From: Amaranthus tricolor
Lineage: Eukaryota > Streptophyta > Magnoliopsida > Caryophyllales > Amaranthaceae
Length of the DNA: 64,000 nt
Direction of reading: 5' to 3'
NCBI RefSeq assembly: GCF_026212465.1
Contig: NC_080057.1
Coordinates: 22,821,647 to 22,885,646 of the forward strand
The translations under genes were made by a program, and so were the position numbers. Below, piece by piece: positions 1 through 10,900 of the stretch (position 1 is its first letter; each line of letters starts with the position of its first letter). The notes below the pieces were generated by a model. It was given only the letters and a program-made list of their open reading frames with translations. It searched no databases and was not told where the DNA came from.

Positions 1-310
1 CAAGTATAAGTGCTTTCGAAGTGATATTTGTTAAACTTAACACCATAGAAAAAAAAAGTATCTATAAATAGGAGGATGAGGAGGAGACAAACATGTTAAG
101 GACATAGGTATATTAAAGGACATAGGTATATTAAGTGTATTAAGAATAAAAATAATAAAATTTTTGTTTAGGGACATGAAGGATCTATAAATGGGCATTT
201 TGACAAATTTTTATAATGAAGAATACGAAATATTCAAGGAGATAAAACAATCACTTGTACATAAGAATATAGAGAATATACGCAAAGAATCAAGAAAAAC
301 TCGGTTTGTG
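1..310. other. Left-edge flank without a gene
   Basis: No coding region can be supported here. There is a short tandem repeat: an 18-base unit beginning AAGGACATAGG occurs at about 98-115 and again at about 116-133. The open frame that starts at 191 runs into the 3' untranslated part of the LINE and does not look like a gene. The segment ends where the ATG-rich tail of that LINE begins. Confidence 0.5.
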
Positions 311-631
311 AGTCATCATCATCATTTTATTCAGTGTATCCCGCTCATAGAAAAACTATGGATAGGGTTTAGGGAGGGAAGGACGGCGACAACTTATACC
401 CATAAAGGAGAGTGCAGCCAAAGGAGTCCCACGGCTCGAGAACGATAAAGAGACGTACCTACACAGGAAAGATAAATTAAATGTCTATAAATAAAATAAA
501 TAAGTAGAACCAACTACAAAATAAAAGAAAACAAAAACTAATAATAAAAGAAACGAGATAAGCAAGAGGGCAAAAACACCAAAAGGTAATCTAAGAGGAC
601 ATCAGTAGTCTAAAACATGGATATGGCGCCT

Positions 632-943
632 TCAACTACCCCTATCCCTAGTCATGCCCTCTGAGAGGTTTAACTCGTGCAAGTCAACTCTTATTTGCTC
701 ATCCCAAGTTCTCCTGGGTCTTCCTCGACTCCTCTTACCCTCTACTATAATGCTTTCTACCCTCATCATAGGGGCGTCGAAAGTCTTTCTCTGCATATGT
801 CCAAACCACCTCAATCTATTTTCGTGCATTTTTCCAGAAATAGAGGCTACCCCTAGTTTGTCCCTAAACTCTTGGTTCCTAATTCGATCCATCAATGTAT
901 GCTCACACATCCACCTCAGCATACACATTTTTGTAACTTCCAT
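632..943 (-). pseudogene. LINE C-terminal segment (relic)
   Basis: A 103-residue open stretch with the motifs TKMCMLRWMCEH, RIRNQEFRDKLGV and LRWFGHMQRK, followed by a basic GKRSRGRPRRTW segment. This is the conserved tail of plant RTE-type polyproteins, downstream of the reverse transcriptase. It continues the LINE after a frame break near 945-970. The overlapping plus-strand frame at 654-974 is only its shadow. Confidence 0.8.
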
Positions 944-970
944 CTCATGTTCAAAAATCTTCTTTGCAGG

Positions 971-2236
971 CTAACATTTAGTCCCATATAGCAGAGCAGA
1001 TCTGATTGCCAACCGGTAAAATTTTCCTTTTAACTTGCTTGGGAATTTCCTATCACATAGCACTGAAGTTGCTGCTCGCCACTTGAGCCAACCTGCATGT
1101 ATACGATGATTTACATCTCCGTCAATCTCTCCATCCCTTTGAATGATCGATCCCAAATACTCGTACTTTGTCGTACTTTTAACAACTGCTTCATCAATGG
1201 ACACCTCTGGTTCTACCGGTGATGTCCCACTAAAGTCACAACACAAATACTTGGTCTTTGTACGACTAATGCGCAACCCTTTACCTTCTAAAGCTTCCCT
1301 CCACTCATCTAATTTATTTCTAACCTACTCTCTAGTTTCTGCTACCAGCACTATGTTGTCAGCGAATAGCATGCACCACGGTATCGTCTCCCAAATAGAT
1401 TTAGAAATCTCTTCCATAATGACAGTAAAAATGAAAGGGCTTAGAGTTGATCCCTGATGTAGTCCAACTTTAACCGGAAAAAGCTCTATTATCACCATCG
1501 GTGTCTGAATGTTAGTCGAAACTCTGTCATACATATCCCGTATAGCCTTAATGTACACTGAAGAGGTACCTCTAGCCTAGAGGCTATCCCAGATGACACA
1601 TCGTTGTATGCTATCATACGCTTTCTGCAAGTCAATGAACACCATATGCAGATCCTTCTTTCGCTCCCTATATTTCTCCATCAGTCTCCTCAAAACATGA
1701 ATTGCCTCAATGGTTGACCTTCCTGGCATAAAACCGAATTGGTTCTCTCTAATCACCGTTTCCTGTCTAATTCTCCTCTCTATCACTCTTTCCCACAATT
1801 TCATCGTGTGGCTTAGAAGTTTGATACCTCTATAGTTCCCGCATACCTGCGCATCGCCTTTGTTTTTAAAAAGAGGTATTAGTGTGCTACTCCTCCATTC
1901 TTTTGGTATTTTATGTGTTCTCAAAATTATATTAAAGAGGTTAGTCAACCAACAAATGCCCTCTTCTCCTAAACTCCTTCACACCTCAATTGGGATGTTA
2001 TCTGGCCCGACTGTCTTTGTTCTCCCCGTCTTTTTAAGAGCTTCTCCTACTTCTTCTGTGGTAATATCACCTGTTGACCCATATTCCAGTGGTCTTTGGA
2101 CGTCAGAAATTTGATTATCCGCCTCCTTTGCCCCCCTAGACTCATTGAGTTGCTGAGAGAAATACTGGAGCCAACTGGTTTTGATGTCCTCTTGTCTCAG
2201 GAGAACTCGTCCTCCCTCCTCCTTGATGTATTTCAA
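971..2236 (-). pseudogene. LINE reverse transcriptase (relic, altered active site)
   Basis: Four consecutive open pieces (2236-1979, 1948-1577, 1558-1325, 1276-971) together cover a non-LTR reverse transcriptase. Visible blocks are [61 protein letters not shown] and the catalytic box. In that box the usual F/Y-A-D-D reads FADN (MLFADNIVLV), which removes the second catalytic aspartate. In-frame stops separate the pieces: one after WDSL near 1576 and one after VAETRE near 1324. The domain is therefore dead by both stops and active-site change. Confidence 0.85.
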
Positions 2237-2894
2237 TGCCTCTAAGTCTTGCCGTTTCCAGGACCTAGTACTTGTCAGCTTAAAAATCTGCTTCTAACCC
2301 TCTTTGGTATCAAGCTTCCGATACAAGTCCTCATAACCACGGTTTTTTTGCCTCCGCTACCGCTTTCTTTGCCACCCGCTTTGCTTCTTTTTAGCTCACT
2401 CTCTTTTCTATCCTATCCTCCTCTTCCGCGCATGCGATATGTTCCTTAAATCTCTTGTTTTTTCCTTTATCTTCTTTTCCACCTCATCGTTCCACCACCA
2501 CGACTCTTTGAATACTTTTGGTTTACCCGACGACATCCTCAAGGTCTCTTTTGCCACTTTCTAATGGTTTTTGCCATGTTCACCTACATTTCATTTCGCA
2601 TCCTCTGACTGACTTGGAAAGCCCAATAAACTTATCTTGCTTAACAGGGTTGTGACCATATCCCCTTTGAGTCTCCCCTACATGATCTTTCCCCTAGAGT
2701 CAACCTTCTTCTTTAGGATTTTCTTCCTCATCCTGAAAACCATTACTAAAAGCCTGTGTTGGGTGGGCATCTTTGTACCCAACGCCTCCTTACAATCCGA
2801 GCATTAGGCCCGATCTCCCTTGCGCACTAAGAAATGGTCAACTTGGGTTGCATTTCCGCCACTCTTATATGTGATCAAATGCTCATCTTTCTTT

Positions 2895-3440
2895 CTAAAG
2901 ATCGAGTTTGCTATAATCATTTGCTAGCGCAAACTCTAGCAAATTCTCCTCACTCTTATTCCTTGCCCCCAAACCAAACCCTCCATGTACCGAGTTATAG
3001 TTGCCTGCATCTCTGCCTATATGTCTGTTAAAGTCTCCTCCTAAGAAAACTTTCTCATCTTCCGGGATAGTTCTCATGAGGTCTCCTAGGTTATCCCAGA
3101 ACTCGCACTTCACCTGCTCATCGAGCCCAACTTGGGGCCCGTACGCACTGACAATGGATATGATCTCTTCCCCCACTACTATCCTAACTAGCATAATCCT
3201 GTCATTACACCTCTTTACTTCAACCAATTGCTTTAGGATATCATTAGACACTAGGATGCCAACCTCGTTACGTATGCCGTCCAAACCTGCATACCACAAC
3301 TTATATCCCTTTATACCTTTTGCTTTTTGCCCTTTCCACCTAGTCTCTTGAACACATGCTACATGAATCCTGTATTTGGAAAGCTCATTTGCCAACTCTA
3401 ACAACTTGGCTTCTAGGATACCTATGTTCGAAGTCCTCAC
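2895..3440 (-). pseudogene. LINE endonuclease domain (relic)
   Basis: This 181-residue open stretch has the order of an exonuclease-endonuclease-phosphatase domain. VACVQETRWKG carries the catalytic Glu region, IISIVSAYGPQ and FLGGDFNRHIGRDAG follow with the Asp/Asn metal-binding residues. The resemblance is to the endonuclease of plant RTE LINEs, which nicks target DNA to prime reverse transcription. The frame ends at a stop near 2895 and the next part of the polyprotein lies in broken frames, so no full protein is made. The start at 3440 is an internal methionine; the domain probably began slightly upstream. Confidence 0.85.
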
Positions 3441-3654
3441 TCTTAGTTCTAGATCCTGCTTACGTTGTCCCCCTGACCCCCTCTCCTTAGACCTGACCTC
3501 AGGTGACCATAATTGCTTCCTAATTCTATATTCAACTACTACGGACTAAGGTAAAACGTTACAATCCGATCACTAACAGAAATCAACACAAAATAAACAA
3601 ATAGAATTGACACTACCATGTGGATCACAATGTGCAACTTTTAAAAGAATCATT

Positions 3655-3800
3655 GTAAAAAGATGAGAGTCGTGTAAATGTGGATGCTTAGATGAATGAT
3701 CGGACATACTTTAACAGATAGACTTGATAATAAAGACATAAAAAAGTTTAGAGTCACGAATATTGAGGAAAATGTGAAGCTAATCATTTTGAGATGTGCA
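3655..3800 (+). mobile_element. RTE LINE 3'-coding fragment, opposite orientation
   Basis: Reading the plus strand from about 3655 gives a degenerate match to the same C-terminal LINE segment. Recognisable pieces are a KMRVV start, MWMLR, a GHTLTDRL stretch, then VTNIEENVK and a remnant of the LRWFGH box. Two stop codons interrupt it. It lies head-on to the larger minus-strand LINE and is more decayed, so it is probably a separate older insertion. Confidence 0.6.
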
Positions 3801-3886
3801 ACGATGTGATATTAGTGAATTATAAGGGGCACAACAAGCCATACTTTAGCGGCTTAAAAAGAGGGTGAGGAAGACCGAAAATGTGG

Positions 3887-4370
3887 TGCGTTTGGTAAAT
3901 GATTTTTCCATTTTTTTTTGGTTGTTTTTGTCTTTTGATTTGTTGGTTTCAAAAACTCAAAAAAACATGTTTTATATATCCCCTTCGACAAGCTAAAAAC
4001 AAGCTTTTAACCCATAATGATAAAACTATTTTTCATCAACTTTCTTAAATGATTTATAACATGTGGGCCACGTTTTTTTGAAATAAATAACCAACAATTA
4101 ATATTTAATTTTACCAAATATGTTCATAAACAACTGATCGATTCAATTAGCTTAAAAGCCAATACAAATGTCTAACACTTCAAACTAGTCAAACAAGCTA
4201 ACAAAACACCTCTAACTAGCTGTTAAAAACAAGTTGTTCAAACTAATAAATAACAAGCCGTCCAAACAGTTAATTTACCAAGTACAAGCATCAAATAGTT
4301 TGACCATCTAACCATTTATTTGTACCAAAAGAAGTTATAATTGCTCAGTAAACTATTTTACCAAACAGCA
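3887..4370. mobile_element. hAT-like MITE (TTTGGTAAA ends)
   Basis: The left end reads TGCGTTTGGTAAATGA and the right end, at 4350-4370, is its approximate inverse, TTTTACCAAACAGCA. The interior is AT-rich and non-coding. Several other segments in the window share these ends and parts of the interior, which marks a dispersed family. Assignment to hAT rests only on the style of the ends. Confidence 0.55.
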
Positions 4371-4373
4371 AGT

Positions 4374-4550
4374 TTTGTATGAGACCGTCTCACCATGAGG
4401 CAGGCCTACACAAGCAGCCCAAAATTAAACTTATATAGCAGTTATCTAAATAAAAACAGTTTTTTTCATTAAAATTTAAGGAATTTAAAATTGGGCCAAC
4501 CCATATTAAGCAATCTCACGATAAGACGGTTTTAATAAAGAATTTGTTTT
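4374..4550. repeat. Dispersed repeat with GAGACCGTCTCA ends
   Basis: The left side carries GAGACCGTCTCACC, itself nearly palindromic. The right side carries an inverted, diverged counterpart, ATCTCACGATAAGACGG. The same core recurs at about 21300, 22120, 30735, 41100, 42187, 44865 and 56770. It is probably a small non-autonomous DNA transposon. Confidence 0.5.
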
Positions 4551-4891
4551 TACCAAAAATCTTTGTAGGTTTTTTTGCTTTGTCCTTTTCTCTCAGTCTT
4601 TTTTACTATGCATCGTCAGAAGCACATAGCCCTTAGGGCAAATTGAGCGAGGATTTAGGGGTGAGGTAGGGTCGACCCTATTAGGTGGTAAGAGGGGCTT
4701 ATGTCCCGAGTCATCCCAATTTTTTTTTTGAGTTGACCCATCCTAAAAATTAGAAAAACTAAATATTAACATTTAACAGGTAGGAACATATAATAAATTT
4801 TGTATATTTAATAAGTTGAAGCCTATATTTAATGGTTTGGTCCGGACCTCCCAGATCTTAGAGTCCGGCCCTGCACGAGCCGCGAAGGCGT

Positions 4892-4911
4892 GTATATATA
4901 TATATATATAA
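4892..4911. repeat. TA dinucleotide microsatellite upstream of the SET gene
   Basis: About ten TA units lie 64 bases before the ATG of the SET-domain gene, in its promoter or 5' untranslated region. Such tracts vary in length; one TATA element could be hidden in it, but none can be singled out. Confidence 0.8.
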
Positions 4912-4974
4912 TCATTTTTAAGGTTCTCCGTATATGTCTATAGCTATCTGCCGTTAAGGTTTTCACAGTTCACC

Positions 4975-7900
4975 ATGGAAATCATTTGTCCCATTGATGA
5001 ACAGTTCGCGCCGCAAATTTCAGCTCTTCTCCAATCTCCTCCTTCTCAAATTGCCCAGGTTCCTTTTTACTCATACTTACATCTTTCTCCTTCGTTGCTG
5101 CTACTTTTTCTTCTTTGTTGGTTTCTACCTTTTTATACTACTTGCTGTATTGCAGGAATATTTTGATAATTTGCTTGCCACAAGGAATTGCCATGGAATT
5201 AGAGTTAAAGTTGACGGTCATATTGGAAAGGGTACTTTTCTCCTCTCTTCATTCCTCTTCTTTTCTTTGCTTGTTTGGTTTCTGATTATCAATGGGTTTA
5301 TTAGCAATTGACTATGGGTTCTGTATTTTTGCTGTACATGGTACTTGAAAATGCCTTGATGGTATTCGTCTAATTGTTGATATGAAGTGTGTTGAGTTCA
5401 AAGTTAAGGTGATTTGCAAAGATAATTTGCCCTCATTATCTTTTGATTTGATTGCTTTATAGTGCAACTTAAAATGAGGAATTAAACCTAATATGGGGAC
5501 TTATTCACCTCACTTTGCGAGCGTATGTGTACCAAGTTCAAGTTTGGGGTCTTGAGTTGATTTTTCTCAATTGGGTTAGGGAGATGTTGAACACCTACTT
5601 GTATTTCTATTTGTTGTAGTATAGTCACCTAGTACAAAGTCATAGTCTTTGATGTTTTATACGTAATCGGATTCGCTTAAGAATGATCATCAAGGACAAT
5701 TGAAAATCAAAGGGTGAAATCAAGGAGGATGAAATCTAACTTGGACAAAGATGAAGAATTGTATTGCTTGTGCAACTAAGGGCGTTCATGGAGGACGAAG
5801 ATGAAGAATTGTATTGCTCGTGCAACAAAGGGCATTCTTGGAGAATTAAAGGTCGACATGGTAGTGCAAAAGGAAACAACACAATGTAATAAGAAGCAAA
5901 GGCTGAAGTTGGTATAGAACCACATGTATAAACGGGTTTCTATATAAAACTCTTGGTGAAATTGAATTTGAGTTGGACTTATTTTTGGATGTTTAGGAAG
6001 AGAGGTTGGAGGAATTAGATTTTAAGGATTTTTTTAGGGAAATGAGGGATCTTTTTGTGATTTTAGGGTAAGGGGCAAACATTTAGAAGGTTTATGAAGG
6101 GATTGGAAAAGATAAGAGAAGAAAGGTAGGACCTTTTAGACAAATAGGTTTGATGTCCGACTTTCTTGGCTTAGTTTTGTTTTTGGTTGTGTTTGATGTG
6201 GGATTGTTCAAAGATTGAACCTTTGAAGGGTTTTAAGGTTGGGAGATGTATGACAAGAGTTTTAGAAGAATTTGGGGTTGTGGGGTTAAGGATAGTGTGA
6301 CACAAAAATGTAGAGAGATAAAAGTTTAGAGAGATCAGGACTTTGGTTTAAGAATGTTAGCGTATGAAAGGGAGTTATGGAAAAGATGACATTTAAATTT
6401 TTTTTAAGGGGAATGGATTCTACAACAAACTCAATCTTAACCATGATACTAGGACTGATTTTTCCAACAACGCGAATCAGACTTGCTGAAGGCTTGATAA
6501 GCATGGATGAGTTTCTTACTCCCAATCCTAAAAGAGTAACATGCAAAGAACTAAAAAAGCTCAAAGTTCAGTCAAAATCCACTATCCATTCTTATTCCAT
6601 TGGGCTGATTATTCATAGCATATCAAGATCAATTTTCTAACTGAATTTGAAATTCTAATTGAATTGAAATCACATTTAAATAATAACTCACTAACTAGTA
6701 ACTAAGTCTGAATAAAAAGAAAATATATCTTTCTAACTAATTAAGTTAGACAAAGTTTTAGCCCATAGACAAGATCTCATACGTTTTCTTCTTTGAACTG
6801 GGCTTGCCTTGCCTGTTGATTGTGTAGTCAACCTGTTAATGACTCAAATTCATCATGATGGGGTTTGAAAGATCATTAGTCGAACAAACCTATCTTTTCA
6901 TCCATACATACTCAATCAGTCCCATTAGAATTGCTACAATTTTCTTTAAAATTTCCCTCATAGAAATTGCCACAATTCTATTTTTGGCCTTGATTCACAT
7001 TCTTTTCTCAAATTCCCCTCACGTTTAACTTATTTCCATCCAATCCACATAATTTTCTCGGTTCCCGTCAAGTACACCTTTTTTCCCACTCCTTAAAAAC
7101 CTTTAAATTTGTACCAGTAGCAATTTCTAATGGGACAGAGGGAGTAGTAGTACAACTTTTATGAAAAAAGGCTGAAGTTATATTTTATTAAATGTTCATT
7201 TCAAGACTTCATGGGTTTCAAAATAATCAACAAACCCATTTTCTTTGAGCTTTCCTCTCTTTGACTAACACCAGATAACTCGTGGATAAAATTTGTATGA
7301 CCTTATTTATGTGCTGAACTCTTTTAGTTAGGTAATACAAATGTAGTTATTGTCGTGATAGGCTTATGTTTGTGGACATTTGGGGCTGTTGCGGTCTAAT
7401 ATGAATGCAATTGTAATCTTATTAACCTTTAAAATGCATTTTTATCATGGCATCGTGACTAAGATGGATTATGATGGACTATAGTGAAATGTGTTATCAA
7501 ATCACTTGTACGTCTTGTTTACGTGAAGTTGTCGATAATATTTGCAATCAAAGATCAATTAGGAAAGAAGAGAAATTCGGAGAAAATCCAGAATATCATG
7601 TACGCCAAACCCTCCTAGGAGGGACTTGGGAGCCACTTAGCATGGGGTAATGGTATGTTCATAAAATGCAGGTTTTTGCAACATTTTGACTTGCTTCTAT
7701 AGCAAACTTCAATAAGAAATATATAAATTCATTTATTTGTCTTGATTAAATGCAATGCTAGCTAATAAATAATGAATTGTAATGCTAGCTATCATTGTCA
7801 TTGTGATCTCTAAACATCCATTTATTTCGATTAGATTTTAGTCCTCATAACCTTATATTTCAGGATTACATAAAGGAAGATTAAGCATATGGTTCATTGT

Positions 7901-10900
7901 TTCCTCTTGAACATGTGGCTTGTTGGAAAATCAAGCACACAGTTATGGTTCATTATATGATCTTTGTGTGTTTATTTCTTTAATAGATTAATAGAGTGAA
8001 ATGAAAATCTATAGTTAACTTATGCTTGTGGTAAGTATCCATTCTAATTGTATCAAGTTATAGGTTTCTCGTTGATGATTTTTTTCTTTATACTTTACTA
8101 CAGGAGTATATGCTGATGCTGAGTTTAAAGCTGGAGAACTTGTGTTGAAAGACCAAATGCTTGTGGGTTCTCAACACACTGAAAACAAGGTTGGATTTAC
8201 ATGACTAATAAAATTTCATCACGTGACTTCTTAATTTCATGATCAAGATATAATAAACACATTATTTTCTCTTTTGCAGATGGACTGTTATGTATGTGCC
8301 TCGTGTTTTCGTTTTATAGGATCTATTGAACTTCAAATCGGTAGAAAACTCTATTTCGATAGACTTGGTGTTCCCTCCGGCAATCATTGTCATAGTGACT
8401 CATCTAATGGGGAAGATGATTCTTGCGTAGTAGAAAATAATCATGGAGAATGTTCTACCTCTGGTTCTCAGAACAAAATTCCACTTTCTCAAGAATTTAT
8501 CGAGTCACTAGTGGATGGTCAATTCTCATTACCTTACTCTGAAAAATTTCCTTTACCTGTGCCAACTCCATGTTGTGGCTGGTGTGGAGAAGAGTATTAC
8601 TGCAGGTAACATTGTGATTCATTGAAAACTGAAAGTTGTTTATAGCTTTTATTTTTTTTGATGAAGTTTATTCATAATTATCATATATAAATCCAGCCCG
8701 TTTGACAATTGTAAAATGTTGCATTGGGTAGATTCAAACATCAATTTCTTGTAGGTTATCTCCTTAGTTGAGGTTGGGATGGCAAGGTGACAAAAGTGTA
8801 TGTAGCTTGCCACTCTTAAGTAGTTTAAGTGCTTTAGAAGCTCCTTGAAAACTGACTATAATTAGCATATTATTGTTGGGGGTGTAAGATTAATTGGACT
8901 ATAGTCCGCTATGTTTAAGATATTGCCTAAGTAAGGATAAATATAAATAACCTATATATATATATATATGTATGTGAGGTTTGTAGTTTGTGTTGATGGA
9001 TATGTTCAGAAGGGGGTGAAGAATACTTGATTGTTTAGGGTTCATGTGTCTTAGAAATGAGGCTTTAGCATTATTATTGTTGAAGTGAACAGGTAAAAGG
9101 TAATTGGTGGACTTCAAGCTTCCAGAGGAAGTTGCTTTGGATTGAGAAGAGTCCTATAAACGGCTGGTCTGTTTTAGAATTAGGGATGTATCAAATATTG
9201 GTCGTAGTTAAGCTGTAGTATGTTGACGCTATTAATAAAGTACAAAAACATGTTTCCTCTTGTGCTTGTTTGTGTCACATCTCTGTTATCATTGCTTGGC
9301 GTTTGCAATTTGCTATCAAAAAACAAGCTCTTTGTACAAAAATATCATTATGTCATCCTTTTATGGGTGTTATATATTTTGTTAGATGTTTTCCGGTCAA
9401 TCTGGTTTACAGACGGGGGCACTTGCTAGAAAATGTGATGGATTAAATGCGAATGACATTTGCTTAAACAAAGTTTGATTGTCAAGTTTTTTAAGGATAT
9501 AGTCACATTTATTTTGACATTGTACCATGTCACCAATGATTTAATAACACTGTGGGAGAATTCAATAGTTCGATAATCAATATACTTGTATATACTATTC
9601 TGATTAAATCCAACAGATCTGTTGATTTTACTTCTCTTAGCTTTTGTCCATACATTGTGATAACTATTATTTTCAATCTACAGCCAACATTGTGCCAAAA
9701 TTGACTGGGAAACCAGTCATTCTTTACTATGTATGGGGGAGAAGTCAAAATTATCACGTAGGAAGGCACTGTCCAAGTTTGTAGAGCATGCAAATGGTAA
9801 GACTTGTAATAGATTGATGTTGGGATGCAAATTTTGTCTTGCAACTTATTTCCGCGTTCATTTTGCACTGCAGACACAAATGACATCTTTATTCTTGCTG
9901 CTAAGGTAATAGTCTTTTTTTAATTTTTTTTTTCCTTGTACCTGTACATTTTTTTTAATTGGATTTGGTGTTAACATTCATCTCATCATTGCTATTCCTA
10001 AGGAAATTTATCATCTTACTCGCTCCTCAATTCTTTGTATTAAGAGCTGTTTATTTTCAAAAAATAAAATAAATGTAAGAGCTGTTTTCTCTCTGACTAT
10101 TTTAAGTATGCATATATTGTTGTTTTCATTGTTTGTGCTCAAACTCATTTAGCATGCAAATCTTTGTTAAGCTTGGATCATTTATTGAATAACTGAACCT
10201 GTAGTTTTGACAAGCTTGCAGTCAAGCTAGCCATATGCTATGAACTGATTACTTGGACTAAAACAGTAAAATAGAAATTGAAATGATAAAATGACAAGAG
10301 AGAAATTATACTATTAATTGGATGATAAAAGGAAGTTTACAAAATAACAAAAGATAGATCAAGCACTTTGAGAAGCTTGAGGTCTCCAATTGAGTATAAA
10401 ACTCACCCACTAAATGTATAAAGTTTTCATGATATCATAACTCTCTAATTCCCCTTATTATATAATAAGCTACTTCTTAATTCTAACTTATTCCCCAAGT
10501 CTTCTCTAGTATGACAATTACTATTTTACCCTTTCGTAAATGCAAATATCAGGTCATTGCACCATCATTCATCATTTACACAACGATTTATAGCATTTTC
10601 TCTTATTGATTGCATTCTTCCTGTAATTTTATGTGTACGTGTGTTGTAAGTATGAAATACTTATGGAAATATGATCATTGAGTGATTTAGATGTTAAACT
10701 ATATTTTTATACTATGAGAGCTTCTGACTATTCATATGAGAATCATGAGATCCAATTTCCACATCTATAAGTCTTTAGTTTCGTAGTGAGGGGTCGAGAA
10801 TCTTTTCTGACTTTTGTCTTTGACGAAAGTTATTTTATCCTTTGTGACCCTACTTAGTTTGAATTGAAGTAGAAACCTTAACCTTATTTATTTCTATAAC

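Larger units (their letters stand above)
311..3540 (-). mobile_element. RTE-clade LINE, nearly full length, decayed
   Basis: A non-LTR retrotransposon read on the minus strand. In its reading order it has an apurinic-type endonuclease (3440 to 2895), a poorly open linker (about 2890-2240), reverse transcriptase (2236 to 971), and a C-terminal segment with the LRWMCEHTLMDRIRN and RLRWFGHMQRK motifs (943 to 632) that I associate with plant RTE elements. A 3' untranslated region follows and ends in a short run of GAT/ATG triplets at about 311-325, which fits the simple-repeat tails of RTE elements. The frame is broken several times by stops and shifts, so the element is not autonomous. The 5' end near 3540 is an estimate. 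No target-site duplication was identified. Confidence 0.85.

Noticed and set aside
191..448. 85-codon plus-strand frame at the left edge
   Set aside because: Its second half is the 3' untranslated region of the RTE LINE in antisense, and the first half has no recognisable motif.
9530..9886. 118-codon minus-strand frame
   Set aside because: It overlaps exons 5 and 6 of the SET gene in antisense and has no domain.
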